Source: Heterobasidion occidentale
Taxonomy: Eukaryota > Basidiomycota > Agaricomycetes > Russulales > Bondarzewiaceae
DNA: 64,000 bases
Direction: 5' to 3'
NCBI GenBank assembly: GCA_039111635.1
Contig: JBCAQO010000003.1
Coordinates: forward strand, 2,480,001 to 2,544,000
The translations under genes were made by a program, and so were the position numbers. The notes beneath the pieces are model-generated. The model saw only the letters and a list, made by a program, of their open reading frames with translations, had not been told where the DNA came from and ran no database searches. Shown piece after piece: positions 27,341 to 38,272 of this stretch (position 1 is the stretch's first letter; each line of letters begins with the position of its first letter).

Positions 27341-30300
27341 ATGAACACTCTGCACGATCCACATAGTCACAAACGGACATCCATCAACGAACTTCTCAAC
27401 CCCGTCGCCGCGACTCCCGCCGTCGACAGCGCCCACCATCCCATTCCGCTCCCGCACCACCTGGGGGGGTATGCAGATCCTGCGCACTACCAACACCACC
27501 AGATGTCCTCCCAAGCTCCTATGCACCTGCAGCCCTCCCAAGGGGCGTTCAAACTGAGCGCTGCCAGCTGGGACCAGGGTGGCGACGGCGAGCAAGCCCT
27601 CGCCGCGAAGAAGCCAGACCAGCCCGCGTACAATCGCAGCTATCCAGTACAGCCCCCACCCCCGGCTTCGTCGCCTGGCGTGTATCAGGAGCAGCAGCAG
27701 CAGCACCCCCAGAGGGCCCAGAGGCCCAGGGAGGAGCAGAACGGAAACAACAATTTTACGTTCGATCCTCAGCTGTGGCAAAGCCCGGGTGTGAACGAGG
27801 CGAACCTGTCGTACACGCCCTCCCTCATCACGCCCTCTTACTCGGACGAGCGCACCAGTGAGTTAGTCATGTCCTCGTTCGCCCCTCTCACGCCGAACGC
27901 GTCTATCCAGCTATATCGGGAGACGTCGCTCCGAGCAATCCTGCTACCTACCCCATGCCTCGACCCGATCAGCCTCCCAACAACTTCAGGCCTGACCCGG
28001 CCATGGTAGCCTATCAGCAGCAGCGCGCACAGCCCCCACAGAACATGGGAGGTGCGTGGTCTTTTCATGACTTGTATGAGTGCTTCCTTACACCGTGATC
28101 TCAGTATGGCCGCCGCCTGCCGACCATCGCATCCCTCCACGTGCCGGCGAAGCTCATATGCCGCAACAGATGTATGCGCAACCCCCGCAGTACTACCAGC
28201 CTCACCCCGGCATGCCCTACAACATGTATCATCAGCCTCCCATGCAGGGACCGGGGCTGCCTCAAATGCACATGGCGATTCCGTACATGCAGCAGCCACA
28301 GCCTCCACCGCCGCAGAAGCGCCCGACCCCTCAGGCTGACGGAGAAGAATCAGGGACTAAGACGAAGAAGGCGAGGACCTCGAAGAAGTCGGCCACAGAC
28401 GGCAATGGTGGGTCAAGTTGTTCCCATCTCCACGTGATCCTCCTGACTTGAGGGCTGCCCATTCCAGGCAACGGTTCCAGGAGGGGGTACAACGCGAAAA
28501 AGCGCAGCGAGGCCGCACAGATCGCGGCACAGAACGGTGCGTGTGTTCGTTGGCGATGGCAGACGGGCCATCCTCGCTCACTTTGGTGGGTCTGCAGCCC
28601 AACTGATGCCCAATGTGTCGTATACTCCCATGGGGGGTGACAAAGGGAAACAGAAGGCTGCGGACGGTGAGATTAGGCGCCGATTACAGTGGGAATCGGG
28701 TTCGTGAGCTGACAATCGATGCATTTCAGGGGCCATGAGGATAGTCAGTGACAGCGGGGCTCAAAATGCGGAGACACGGGGTCCGCTGCACCCGGAACTG
28801 CAGTTCGCGCGCTGCATGTCGAACCGGTATAAGTCAGAAAACTTCCCTCGCTGTGTCTCGTGTACTCGGCGGTGGGCGGGTGACACCTGCCGTTTCCAGG
28901 GCATCCGCTTCTTTTTGAAAGACGACAATCAAAATATCGTTGGTGTCAGCTTTGTGGAGAATCAAAAGGCCGACGCGCCTACCATGAATTTTCCGACGCG
29001 ATGGAACATCTCACTCGAGCCGTCGCACATAGAGGAAACAAAGGTAAAAATCGTATCTAAGCCCGGCTGGTGGATGGGACTCACGCAGCGTTCTCTCAGC
29101 GAACGGTGGCGGTCGCGCTTCTTCCCACTCTCAAAAAGGAGTTTGAGCATCTGATCGCTCCGCAAGTCATCCGGCGACCGAGGGAAAGCGACGTCCGCGC
29201 TACCTGCGGTACGACCGTCACGATGTCCGTCGCTGAGCTGCCGGGGCTGATCTCTCGGCGAATTTCACAGACACCTGCATGACGTCCATCTTTTCCTCGT
29301 CGTGGATGTGCCGCCTCTGTGGGCGCGAAGCGTGCGCGGAGTGTTTTGGAAAAGTCCGCGAGCTGACGGAATACAGGGCGGGCGCGAACGAGGCGGAAAT
29401 CGCAGCCCTGCAGGCGAAGCGAGAGGCGCACGCGCACAGCAATCCGTTCTTCCTCTCGTGCACGCGTCGCAACGAGCACGTCGCCAAGGAGTTCTCGCCC
29501 GTATCGCGGTTCTGCGAGCCTGAGCTCCAAGACGTGATCGACGAGATGGAGCAGTTGATCAAGGCGCCGCTAGTTGAGCCGGAGGAAGACGAGGGCGAGT
29601 CCACCGCAACGGATACCGCGATCGACCCGTCGTTGAAGGGCCAGGATGGAGCAGCAGCAGCATCCACGATTCGAGGTTCACCGACGGACGAAACATCATC
29701 CTCCGCTGTGCCGGCGCCGACCGGAGGGGACGCAGCCCCTGCTGCTGCTCCTGTGGCGGTCTCGGCAGATCCTGGGGGACGCCCTGAAGTGAACGGCACC
29801 GAGTCTTCGCCAACGGAGCCTCATGTATATCCGACACATACGTTCGCTGATGGCGAGCTGTCGGAGAAGGCGTTCCGGAAGATCTGGCGACAGGGCGTCC
29901 CCGTCGTGATCACGGGCCTGCTGCCCAAGTTCACGATCAAGTGGACACCGGAGTACTTCATCTCCAAGTACAGCGCGCAGAGCTGCTCGATCGTGGAGTG
30001 CCAGACCGACGCGAGCAAGCGGATCACGGTGGGGGAGTTCTTCAAGATGTTTGGGTCGTACGAGGGCCGGACGGAGTGCTGGAAGTTGAAGGACTGGCCG
30101 CCGTCGACGGACTTCAAGGCGGCGTTCCCGGAACTGTACGAAGATTTTACTCAGGCGGTGCCGATGCCGACGTTCTGCAGGCGGGACGGTGCGTTGAATA
30201 TCGCGTCGCACTTCCCAGTGAACACGGTTGCGCCTGACCTCGGTAAGCGGACTTATCTTATCTTATCCGTGATCGAGGAGATTCACACGGGTGACAGGCC

Positions 30301-30925
30301 CGAAGATGTATAACGCGATGGCGACGTACGAGACGCAGGGATCGAAGGGATCGACGCGGTTGCACATGGACATGGCCGACGCGATCAACATCATGATGCA
30401 CGCCGAGCCGCGTCCGGACGGGACGCCCGGCGTCGCGGCGTGGGATCTGTTCCGGGCAGAGGACGCTGAGAACCTGAGGCGGTTTTTGCGGAAGCGATAC
30501 AACGGGACGCAGATGCAGCACGACCCGATCCACGCGCAGCAGATCTACCTGGACTCGAGGATGCTGCGAGAGCTGTACAAGGAGTACGGGATCCGGAGCC
30601 ACCGGGTGTACCAGAAGCCAGGGGACGCGGTGTTTATTCCCGCGGGATGTGCTCATCAGGTGGGTGTCGCTCCGTTTGCGCTTTGTCTCGTGCTGACCAT
30701 GGAGATGTTGCCGGCTGGGGAGTGCAGGTGTGTAATCTGGCGGACTGCATCAAGGTCGCGGCGGACTTTGTGAGCCTGGAGAACGTGGCGCGGTGCGAGA
30801 AGCTGACGGGAGAATTCCGGGAGCAGAACCAAAGCATGATGTGGAAGGAGGACGTGCTGCAGTTGCGGGCGATGATGTGGTTCGCGTGGCTTTCGTGCAA
30901 GCGGCAGGAGGGCTACGGGCAGTAG
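27341..30925 (+). CDS. KDM3-type JmjC histone demethylase
   Basis: Ten exons give 1017 residues: 27341-27857, 27911-28051, 28105-28407, 28468-28536, 28598-28666, 28730-29043, 29100-29208, 29271-30242, 30298-30659, 30728-30925. A Pro/Gln-rich head is followed by Cys pairs (CVSCTRRWAGDTC; WMCRLCGREACAECF) forming a zinc-binding region as in KDM3/JMJD1, then the JmjC domain. Fe(II) ligands are visible: RLHMDMAD (His854, Asp856) and AGCAHQ (His951). KDM3 enzymes remove H3K9me1/2 using 2-oxoglutarate and O2, so a nuclear activator role against heterochromatin is expected. All nine introns are GT-AG with correct phase. Substrate is inferred from the family. Confidence 0.88.
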
Positions 30926-31192
30926 TGTGCGAGTGTACCGAGTAGAGCGTGGACGTGTACTATATGTGACGGGCATCTTTTTTGTGAGCATCGGGAGGCG
31001 GCGACGATGAGTCGAGCGACGGCTAGGGTATCCTGATACCACGCTGGTGTCTGCACTGTTTTTCCGAAAAGGGGCTCAGGCCGGGCGTCTGACATGGCCC
31101 CATTGGGATGACATCATCGGCCGCGTTGAGGCTGCAGCTTTGCCTTTTAGTCCTCCCTGCGCGCTTCACTGCACGCTGCCGTCGCCCCCGCC

Positions 31193-31552
31193 ATGGCAAA
31201 ACCCACCCTGCTCCAGTCGCTCCTCGGCCATCCTTCACAGACATACGCACAGAAACACAACACACCCAATAGACATGGGCGGTTGCAGGCCCCGCTCGCG
31301 TTCAACCGCAGCCCAGCCAGCAGTGGGGAATACTCACGCTCACGCTCTCCGCAACCCCGACTGACGGTGCGTTCTCGCGCTAGTTATAGCTATTCCATCT
31401 TCTATCCTTATCGTGGTGTTCTCTGCACAGACGCCCCTTATCAAGGAAGCCCACCGCTCGAACAATAACGTCATTCACGCATCGTCGGCGTCTCCCGCAC
31501 CCCCGGTCCCCAGTCTCGACCTCGACGCTGCGCACGTTATCGAAGGTGACAG

Positions 31553-31583
<31 letters not shown>

Positions 31584-34447
31584 TTTTATACTCCCCTCCC
31601 TTCGCCTTCCCGTTCCCCTAACCTCTCACTCCTCGCCGACTCTGCCATCGCAGCCCCACGGTCCCATCATCCACACATGCAGCGCGTGTCCAACGGGTCC
31701 AATTCTTCTGCATCTTCTCTCGAGTCCTCCTCGACACCCCCTACCTCTGACGAGACACATTCCGTGCTCTCCGCCGCCGCCGCCTCGAAATCGTCCGCCA
31801 CCGCCGCCGCTTCATCCACTTCCGACTTCCTCTCGCCACGCCTTCGTCTCTCCTCGAAACCTTCCTCGTCTGCCTCTTCTCGTGCGTCCCACTCGGCGAG
31901 CCGCTCCCTTGCCTCCGCCTCTGCGCCCTTACCACGTTCATCCCGCAACACTTACACAGACGAAGACTGGGCAAAAGAGGTCCGCTGGCTTGTCACACCC
32001 TCCGCTGCTGCCTCAAAGTCAGTCAAGTCGAGACGCCGCCAGTCTCTCCCTGTCGCCCCGGTCAACTATGTCGACCTGCCTACCATCTCCCAACCACGAC
32101 CCCCTCCCCCGCGCCGCGGACGTGCAAAGTCGGGCAGGGCCCGCACGAAAGTGCTCATGACGGCCCTCATGGAAGAGGACGAGGATGCGATGGCGGGCGA
32201 AGACTATCACCTGCAGCCGGCCTCGTCCTCACCCTCGCGATCGCGCGCCCGCACGGCGTCTGACCCCACCTCCTCGCCCACCGTCTTGCGGCGCAGCAAT
32301 AGCCTGACTACCCCTAGCGGCCGCCACGGCGCCTCTCGTAACGGCGTACCATCCCGCAGCAACTCTTTGACTTCTCGCACTAGTGCGGCCGGCTCGTCGA
32401 CGTCTCCGCGCTCGCCCTACACCCTCTCGTCTCGGACAGTAACGCTCCCTACCCCCCTCCCTATTCCCCCTCCCCCGTCCTCTGCCACCAGCGCCCCTGG
32501 CACCGATGTCAACCTCGGCGCAACCGCGTCGCCCAGCACGTCGGGCTACACTATGCTGACGCTCCCGCGCGCGGCGTACACGCCTGCAAACCCGTGGCGC
32601 GCCCTCGGCGGCGGACGCGTAGATCTCGCGCGTGACGGGAAAGCGCAGACGACGATGGCGAGCGTCGAAATCGTGCGCGGGGTCGCGCGCACGCTCCCCC
32701 GAGGCGGACTTCTCAGGCGGGCGACAGCGCCACGGAGAGCGTCGCTCGCAGGCATCGCGTTCCGGACGAGTTTCGGGAGCAAGTCGGAACTGTCGCTGGC
32801 CAACGATCCAGGAAAGAAGAAGAGCAAGGGAGATTCCCCGTCTCAGCGCCCGTCGTTGCGCCCGTCGTCGGCGTCGGCGTTGGCGCTGACATCGCACCTG
32901 TCGCCGCCGAGTTACTGCCCAGAGTCGCACGTGCTGATACAGGTGTATGCGGTCGCGCTCGAGGGGCTGGACGCGCAGATCGTCGCGGAAAAGGTCGCAG
33001 ACGGGGCTGAGGGACGGGCGACGGGGTTCGTCCCTGGGCGAGGGGTGGTTGGACGCGTGGTCGAGTGTGGTTGGGAGGTGCGTGGAGAGGTGGCGAAGAA
33101 GGGCGAGTGGGTTGTCGGGCTTTTAGACGTGAGGAAGGTGCGTAGATAAACGGCGATCGTGTGTGCCTGTCCTGTCCTCTGTGGGGTGACCCCGGCGGCT
33201 CTCTGGGCTTCGGGCCCTCTAAACAACACGGGGCTGGATTTTTTTTTGGATCGAGCTGACTGGGATTTATTTCTGTCTTTTTGACATGTTTATAGTGCGG
33301 AGCGCTGGCCGAGTTCGTGCTTCTGGACCGACATCGTATACACCACGTACCTCAACCGCACCTCCCATCCCCGACCCTCTTCCCCTCACACGCCACCTCG
33401 GACCCTCCCCTCGGCCATCCACAACCTGCCACCCTCGAGTCGCTCGCCCTGCTCCCTGTGGTTGGCATCCCAGCCTACCGTTCCGTTCAAACGTTCTTGC
33501 TGTCGCTCGGTGGAGCCCCGGAGCCGGGCGCCGTGCAGCCGGCGAGCAGAGCGCTGATCCTGCGGGGGCAGGACGGTGTCGGAGGTATGGTGACCCGCAT
33601 GCTGCTCGCCCGGGGCGTGGGCGTTGTAGTGCACGTCGAGCCCGCCGTCGTCGGCGTCGCCGAGTCCGACACGCCGCTTCTGATGCTGTCGCCCCACGAA
33701 GACGTGCATGACGAAGACGTCGAGCCCAACGCCCGGTTGGACGAGCTCTACCGGCGCGTGCGGGCATGGGGCGCAGAGGGCCTCTGCGTCGGCGGCGCGG
33801 TCGAGACGCTCGCCCAGCTCGACGCGCGCAGCGAGGCGTTCGATTTCGTGCTCGACACCGTCGGCGGGAAGGACGTGTGGGAGCACGCGCACAGGATGCT
33901 CTCGCGGCGCCCGCTGGGTGCGGGCGCGGGCGCGGACCGCGCGCAGTTCACGACCGTCGTGGGCGACGCGGGCTCTGGGCGGGCCATCCCGACCGCGCAT
34001 GACCACTGGCGCGCGGGCGTGCGCTCGCTCAAGCGCGCGATGTCCTCGGCGTCGGCGTCGGCGTCCGTGTCGGGATCGTCTTCGCCGGCGGCGCTCGCCT
34101 CGCTCCCGGGGTCCGCGGCGTCGTCCTGCGACCAGCTCCCGCACGAGGGGGAGGGGGGCAAGCGCGGCGCGGCCAAGGCGCCGCGGAAGGTGCGCGCGCG
34201 CACGGTGGGGTACTCGTGGGTGTCGTGCGTCGCGGACGTGGACTTTGAGGGCGGCGACGTGCGCGATGCGCTCGGCGCGCTCGTGGGGATGCTCGAGCGC
34301 GGGCGCGCGAGCCCGCCGGGGGAGATGATCCGCGGGGCGGCGTATGGCGCGGGGCGCGTGCTCCCGCTCGAGCGCGCGCCCGACGCGTTTGGGGAGGCGG
34401 GCCTTTTGGAGGGCGGCGGGACGGTCGTGGTGCGGGTTGTGGTGTGA
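31193..34447 (+). CDS. large disordered protein with C-terminal MDR (quinone-reductase-like) domain
   Basis: Exons 31193-31366, 31431-33137, 33296-34447; 1010 residues. The first about 530 residues are Ser/Pro/Arg-rich and probably disordered, with a run of nine Asp encoded by GAC repeats. From about 540 a GroES-like half (SYCPESHVLIQVYAVALEG) and a Rossmann half (ALILRGQDGVGGMVTRML, FDFVLDTVGGKDVWE) form a medium-chain dehydrogenase/reductase domain without obvious zinc ligands. Another disordered insert (about 850-900) interrupts it. MDR enzymes use NADP(H), but the nucleotide motif GQDGVGG is the only active-site evidence and the substrate is unknown. The gene is very GC-rich. Confidence 0.8.
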
Positions 34448-35508
34448 TCGCGGGCGCGCACACGGACTTCCTATCGCGCGGACGTGGGTTATTTATTATC
34501 TTCTTCAACAGTGTATAGGTATTGAACGGCAGCAGCGTTTGCGCCTGGATTGGACTTGATCGGACTCGATAACGAGGAACATAGATGACCGCTTTCTACC
34601 CCCCTCCCTCTCCCTCTCTTTCGTAGCTGTTACGACGCGAGGTGGGCGGTGCCAGCCAGCAGCAGGGGCCCGTCCGCTCGTATATATCGCCTGCTCCTAG
34701 ATCTTTTTTCCCCTCTTTTGCGCTCCTTCTGCCGCCTCCTCCCTCTCTCTTTATTTCTCTCTCTCTCTCTCTTCTTCTGCTCACGAGCACCGACCGCCGC
34801 ACACATCACGCGCGGTTTCTCTTCGCTCGGCTCGGATCCCTGCCCATCGTTGCATGCATGCATACATTCATACATCCACACGCACCTATACGCACGCACA
34901 TACATACTTAAATGTAAGTATAAAGCGCCACACACGCGCGTTGCCCACGATTTGATTTATGATTCTCATTCGGTTGCTGCTTTTTACGCGAGATATATAT
35001 GTTTCTTTGGGGTGTTTGTTGGCGTCGGATGATGCGAGGGAACTGTCGGACGATGTGTCGCGTGACGCTGGACTCTGTGGCTCGATGCAGGGCTTTTCAC
35101 GAGCACTCGCTAGGCACACAACTAACTTGCAGATATTCTCCGTGGCTGGCTTTATTCCATGCACATAACCACAAAGACACAACAGCATGCCATAAGAACA
35201 TGTATATCCCATTGATTTGTTCACTAGAACTTCACAAAGATAGCAAAACAATTCCCAAGATCTTCTGCCTTGAAACAATGCCATCTTAGCACCAATCAAT
35301 CAATGTTTCAAAATCCATCTGCTGTTCATAGATTTTTGGAGACAAATATCATTCATTATTCAGAATACAACAGGAGTAAGCAACACCACAAACACCACAA
35401 CAAAAAGAAAGAACAAGCTAGATCAGAATCCAGTTCATTTGCTGCCCCAAGTGCCCATCGAATGACGAACAGCATTAAGAAATCAGCAAAAGAAAAGAAA
35501 AATGATCC
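34448..35508. other. AT-richer 1.06-kb spacer with promoter-like element and no protein gene
   Basis: TATATAT at 34681-34687 is followed by a long pyrimidine tract (34694-34778) of the kind seen at fungal transcription starts, then short tandem GCAT/CATA runs (34850-34910). No open frame with family features follows. A non-coding transcript is possible but not shown. Confidence 0.4.
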
Positions 35509-35696
35509 CCCGACGACATAAGCCAGTAGTGCAGCGGCAAAGTCATCGCGCCGTCGAGTTGCAAGCAGAGCTCGGCGGACAAGGGCGGCAAAAATAAGAA
35601 AACCAATGTAGCGGGCGGTGCCCGCGTTATAGTGGTTATACTATAAAGAACAGATACTACACTTGATCTAAGCCAAAAGGCCAGAGTGGTAAGGAT
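35509..35696 (-). ncRNA. U2: U2 spliceosomal snRNA
   Basis: Read on the minus strand from about 35696. The 5' domain has CUCUGGCCUUUUGGCUUAGA and then UCAAGUGUAGUAUCUGUUCU, the nearly invariant U2 segment whose GUAGUA pairs with intron branch sites. Stem IIa (UAUAGU/ACUAUA) and stem IIb (GCGGGC-ACC-GCCCGC) follow, then a Sm site (UUAUUUUUG, about 35588-35597) and 3' stem-loops. Length of about 188 nt is normal for U2. A TATA-like CTTATATGC lies about 20-28 bases upstream (35716-35724). The 5' domain is certain; the 3' end is estimated. Confidence 0.92.
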
Positions 35697-35715
35697 TCTG
35701 GATGTCCGCCGCCTG

Positions 35716-35724
35716 CATATAAGG
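35716..35724 (-). promoter_or_regulatory. TATA-like element of the U2 gene
   Basis: CCTTATATG on the minus strand, 20-28 bases before the U2 5' end, consistent with Pol II snRNA promoters of fungi. Confidence 0.5.
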
Positions 35725-36254
35725 GATTGGGGCCGCGCACAGACCAGGAGGGAGGATATCGCGGCGCGGGGGTGGGGGGTGCAAAGTGCGCGGCAGGCGG
35801 TGGGGCGCATATGCCTAAAGCGCTCCGTGGGAGAATGGGGACCTTTGCGATGGCTGGTGCGACTTTGCATTGGCCTCGGCAAAACCTCAGGAAATATTTT
35901 TTTGATCAGGTGAGCTGCGCGTAGATGCGGAGATATGCGATCGGATTGGCCGGACAGTGGATCGTGGGAAATTTGGCTTGCACTTTTGACAGGCGCGCCA
36001 GGCTGCGGGGGTCTCGCTGTGTGGCTGGAGCTGCGGCTGTATGTCGATTCAACGCCTGCTCGCTCGCCTGGGGAGCACGAACCAAGCAGAGACTCTGACC
36101 TCGCTCTTTCTCGACATACATCGTCCTTCACAGGTGGGCGCAAAGGCGACGCTCCTGGACCGTGTGCGCACCACACGTGACTGCAGAGCCGCGATAACTC
36201 AAGGCCAAAATTAATGGTGGGGATAAGCGGACAAGTGGTTATTCGACAGAGCCC
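35725..36254. other. divergent spacer between U2 and MDM10
   Basis: About 530 bases. The 261-codon minus-strand frame that covers this region overlaps the U2 RNA and has no protein-family features, so it is treated as chance. Confidence 0.5.
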
Positions 36255-37833
36255 ATGCATCCGTTCGCGACGTTCGTCCTGAGGAGCTACTACAAGGCCA
36301 CCGGCTGGAACGAAGACAACCTCTACGCCAACCTGACCCGCTCCTCCAATGGTGAGCCCCCCCGCCCGCCGTCGTCGTCTCGCCCAGCGCCGCTGACCGC
36401 CGCCCGCCAGCCATCCTCGACTTCACCGTCCCGCGCGGGCTGCACTTCCACATCTCAAAGTCCCCGAACACGCTCTTCAAGACGACGTACTCGATGAACG
36501 CCCTGCCGTCCCTGAACGGCTCCGTGGGCTACATCTTCACCTCGTGCGGCCTCGACATCACCGGCTCCGGCGACGTCCGCTTCAAGGACGTGATCGACCG
36601 CTTCAGGGTGTACGACCAGCCGCGCAGGCCCGAGGGCAAGGAGGAGGAGTTCCTCGCCGGAGAGCGCGTCGACACCCGCGGTGAGTGCGTGCTCACGCTC
36701 GCGCGCGCAAGCCCCGCCCGTGCTGACGGGTGCGCACCTGCCCGCCAGACTACCTGCTCTACGGCCGCGTGTACGTCCCGACCGGCCGCCTCGACGCGCT
36801 CTACTCGACGCGGCTATCGCCCACGCTCCAGGCGCTCGTCGCCGCCATCTCCGACCCGCGCGCGGACCTCACGCAGTCGCGCTTCAGCCGCAACGGCGCG
36901 TCGCCGAGCAACGTCATGCTCAACCTCCAGCACGACACCGGCCGTTGGTGCACAGAGTACACGTACAGCGCCGAGGACAGCATGCTCGGCGTGCGCGTGC
37001 TCCATAACTTCGGCAGGCTCGGCTCGCCCGCGGACAGCGCTGAGGAAAGCGAGCGCGCGCGCGACAAGCGGATCGACGAGGAGGACGCGATGGAGGGCGG
37101 GCTCAAGGGGCGGATATCGGCCGGCGCGGAGGTCTACTTCAGCGCGAAGGAGCGGAGCGCAGGAGGCAAGTCCCGTCACCTCCCTCTCTCCAGTACTCCA
37201 GTAACGTATCAACCTCGTCCCGCGCAGTCTCCACCGGCATCCGCTTCACGACCTTCCCCGACGCGACGCCGCCCTCCTTCCAACTGCCCCCAGAATCCCC
37301 ACTCTCGCCCACCCCACCCCCATCGCCCTCGCAGCCCTCGCCGTCGCAGCCGCCCACGACGATCACGGCCCTGTTCAACCCCATGATGGGCCACATGTCC
37401 GGCGCGTACGCCGCGCGCGTCTCGCGCGACCTCTCCCTCTGCTCCCGCTTCGACTTCAACGTCTACAGCTACGAGAGCGAGTGGACGATAGGCGCCGAGT
37501 GGTGGCTCCGCCGCTCAAAGTCAAAGTCCGCAGACGACGCCGCCGCGGCCTCCCCCGAGCCCGCAGTGGACGCGCCTTGGTCCGCCGAAGAGATCACGGG
37601 CGTCGTCAAAGCCCGCGCGTCGACCTCCAACGTAAGTTGCCCTTCTCTCTGCACGCACGAGACCCGCTTGATCGTATCATTCGCGGTCGCCGGTATCCCA
37701 GGACGTCGCGTTGATGTGGGAAGGCCGCCTCAAGAACCTTCTGATCAGCCTGGGCGTCGTCTCCAACCTTTCCAGCCGCTCGAAGCCCATCAAATCACTA
37801 GGACTCGAGCTCTCTTACTTTAGCTCCGGATGA
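36255..37833 (+). CDS. MDM10: MDM10 mitochondrial outer-membrane beta-barrel (ERMES/SAM)
   Basis: Exons 36255-36351, 36411-36680, 36749-37165, 37228-37631, 37702-37833; 439 residues. It begins [20 protein letters not shown] as MDM10 does. [18 protein letters not shown], the [10 protein letters not shown] region, [19 protein letters not shown] and a C-terminal beta-signal-like GLELSYFSS follow. MDM10 is a porin-like barrel of the ER-mitochondria encounter structure and also acts in the SAM complex. Intron 3 (37166-37227) begins with GCAAGT rather than GT; the GC donor is the only choice that joins the barrel segments in frame. A Pro/Ser-rich insert lies before NPMMGHMSG. Confidence 0.93.
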
Positions 37834-38272
37834 AGCACGCACTCGTATACTTATTTCCCGGACGAGACGAGGCTGCGCATATCTATCCTATGAGTCGCCA
37901 ATAAAATATTCCATTCAAGTTTGTTAGGGGGAGCGGTGTGAGTTTTGCATCAGCCGGTCTGCTACATAAATAGTACATCCACGTTCCAAGCCAGGGGACA
38001 TTAGATAGATAGAGAGAGAAAGCGATGATTAGCTAGCGACGAAGCTGAGAGGCAAGCGGGAACAAGACCAGCAGGGGTGTTGAACCGAGATAGGTAGTTA
38101 ACCAAATATCAACCACGACAGATCGCGATCGTAGGATGTGTGTCGAAGCATACGCACAACTATACACGGCCGCGAGGTAGCAATCCTCCGGCGGGGGGAG
38201 CAAACAAACAAACAGACAGACAAAAAACAGAAACAAACATAGATGCGGAACATAGATCGTACTCGTCTCGTC
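37834..38272. other. convergent intergenic region
   Basis: Between MDM10 (+) and the disordered-protein gene (-). Short CA/GA-rich runs only; no gene seen. Confidence 0.45.

Noticed and set aside
35475..36260. 261-codon minus-strand frame
   Set aside because: It runs through the U2 RNA gene, has no domain features and starts inside MDM10 upstream sequence.
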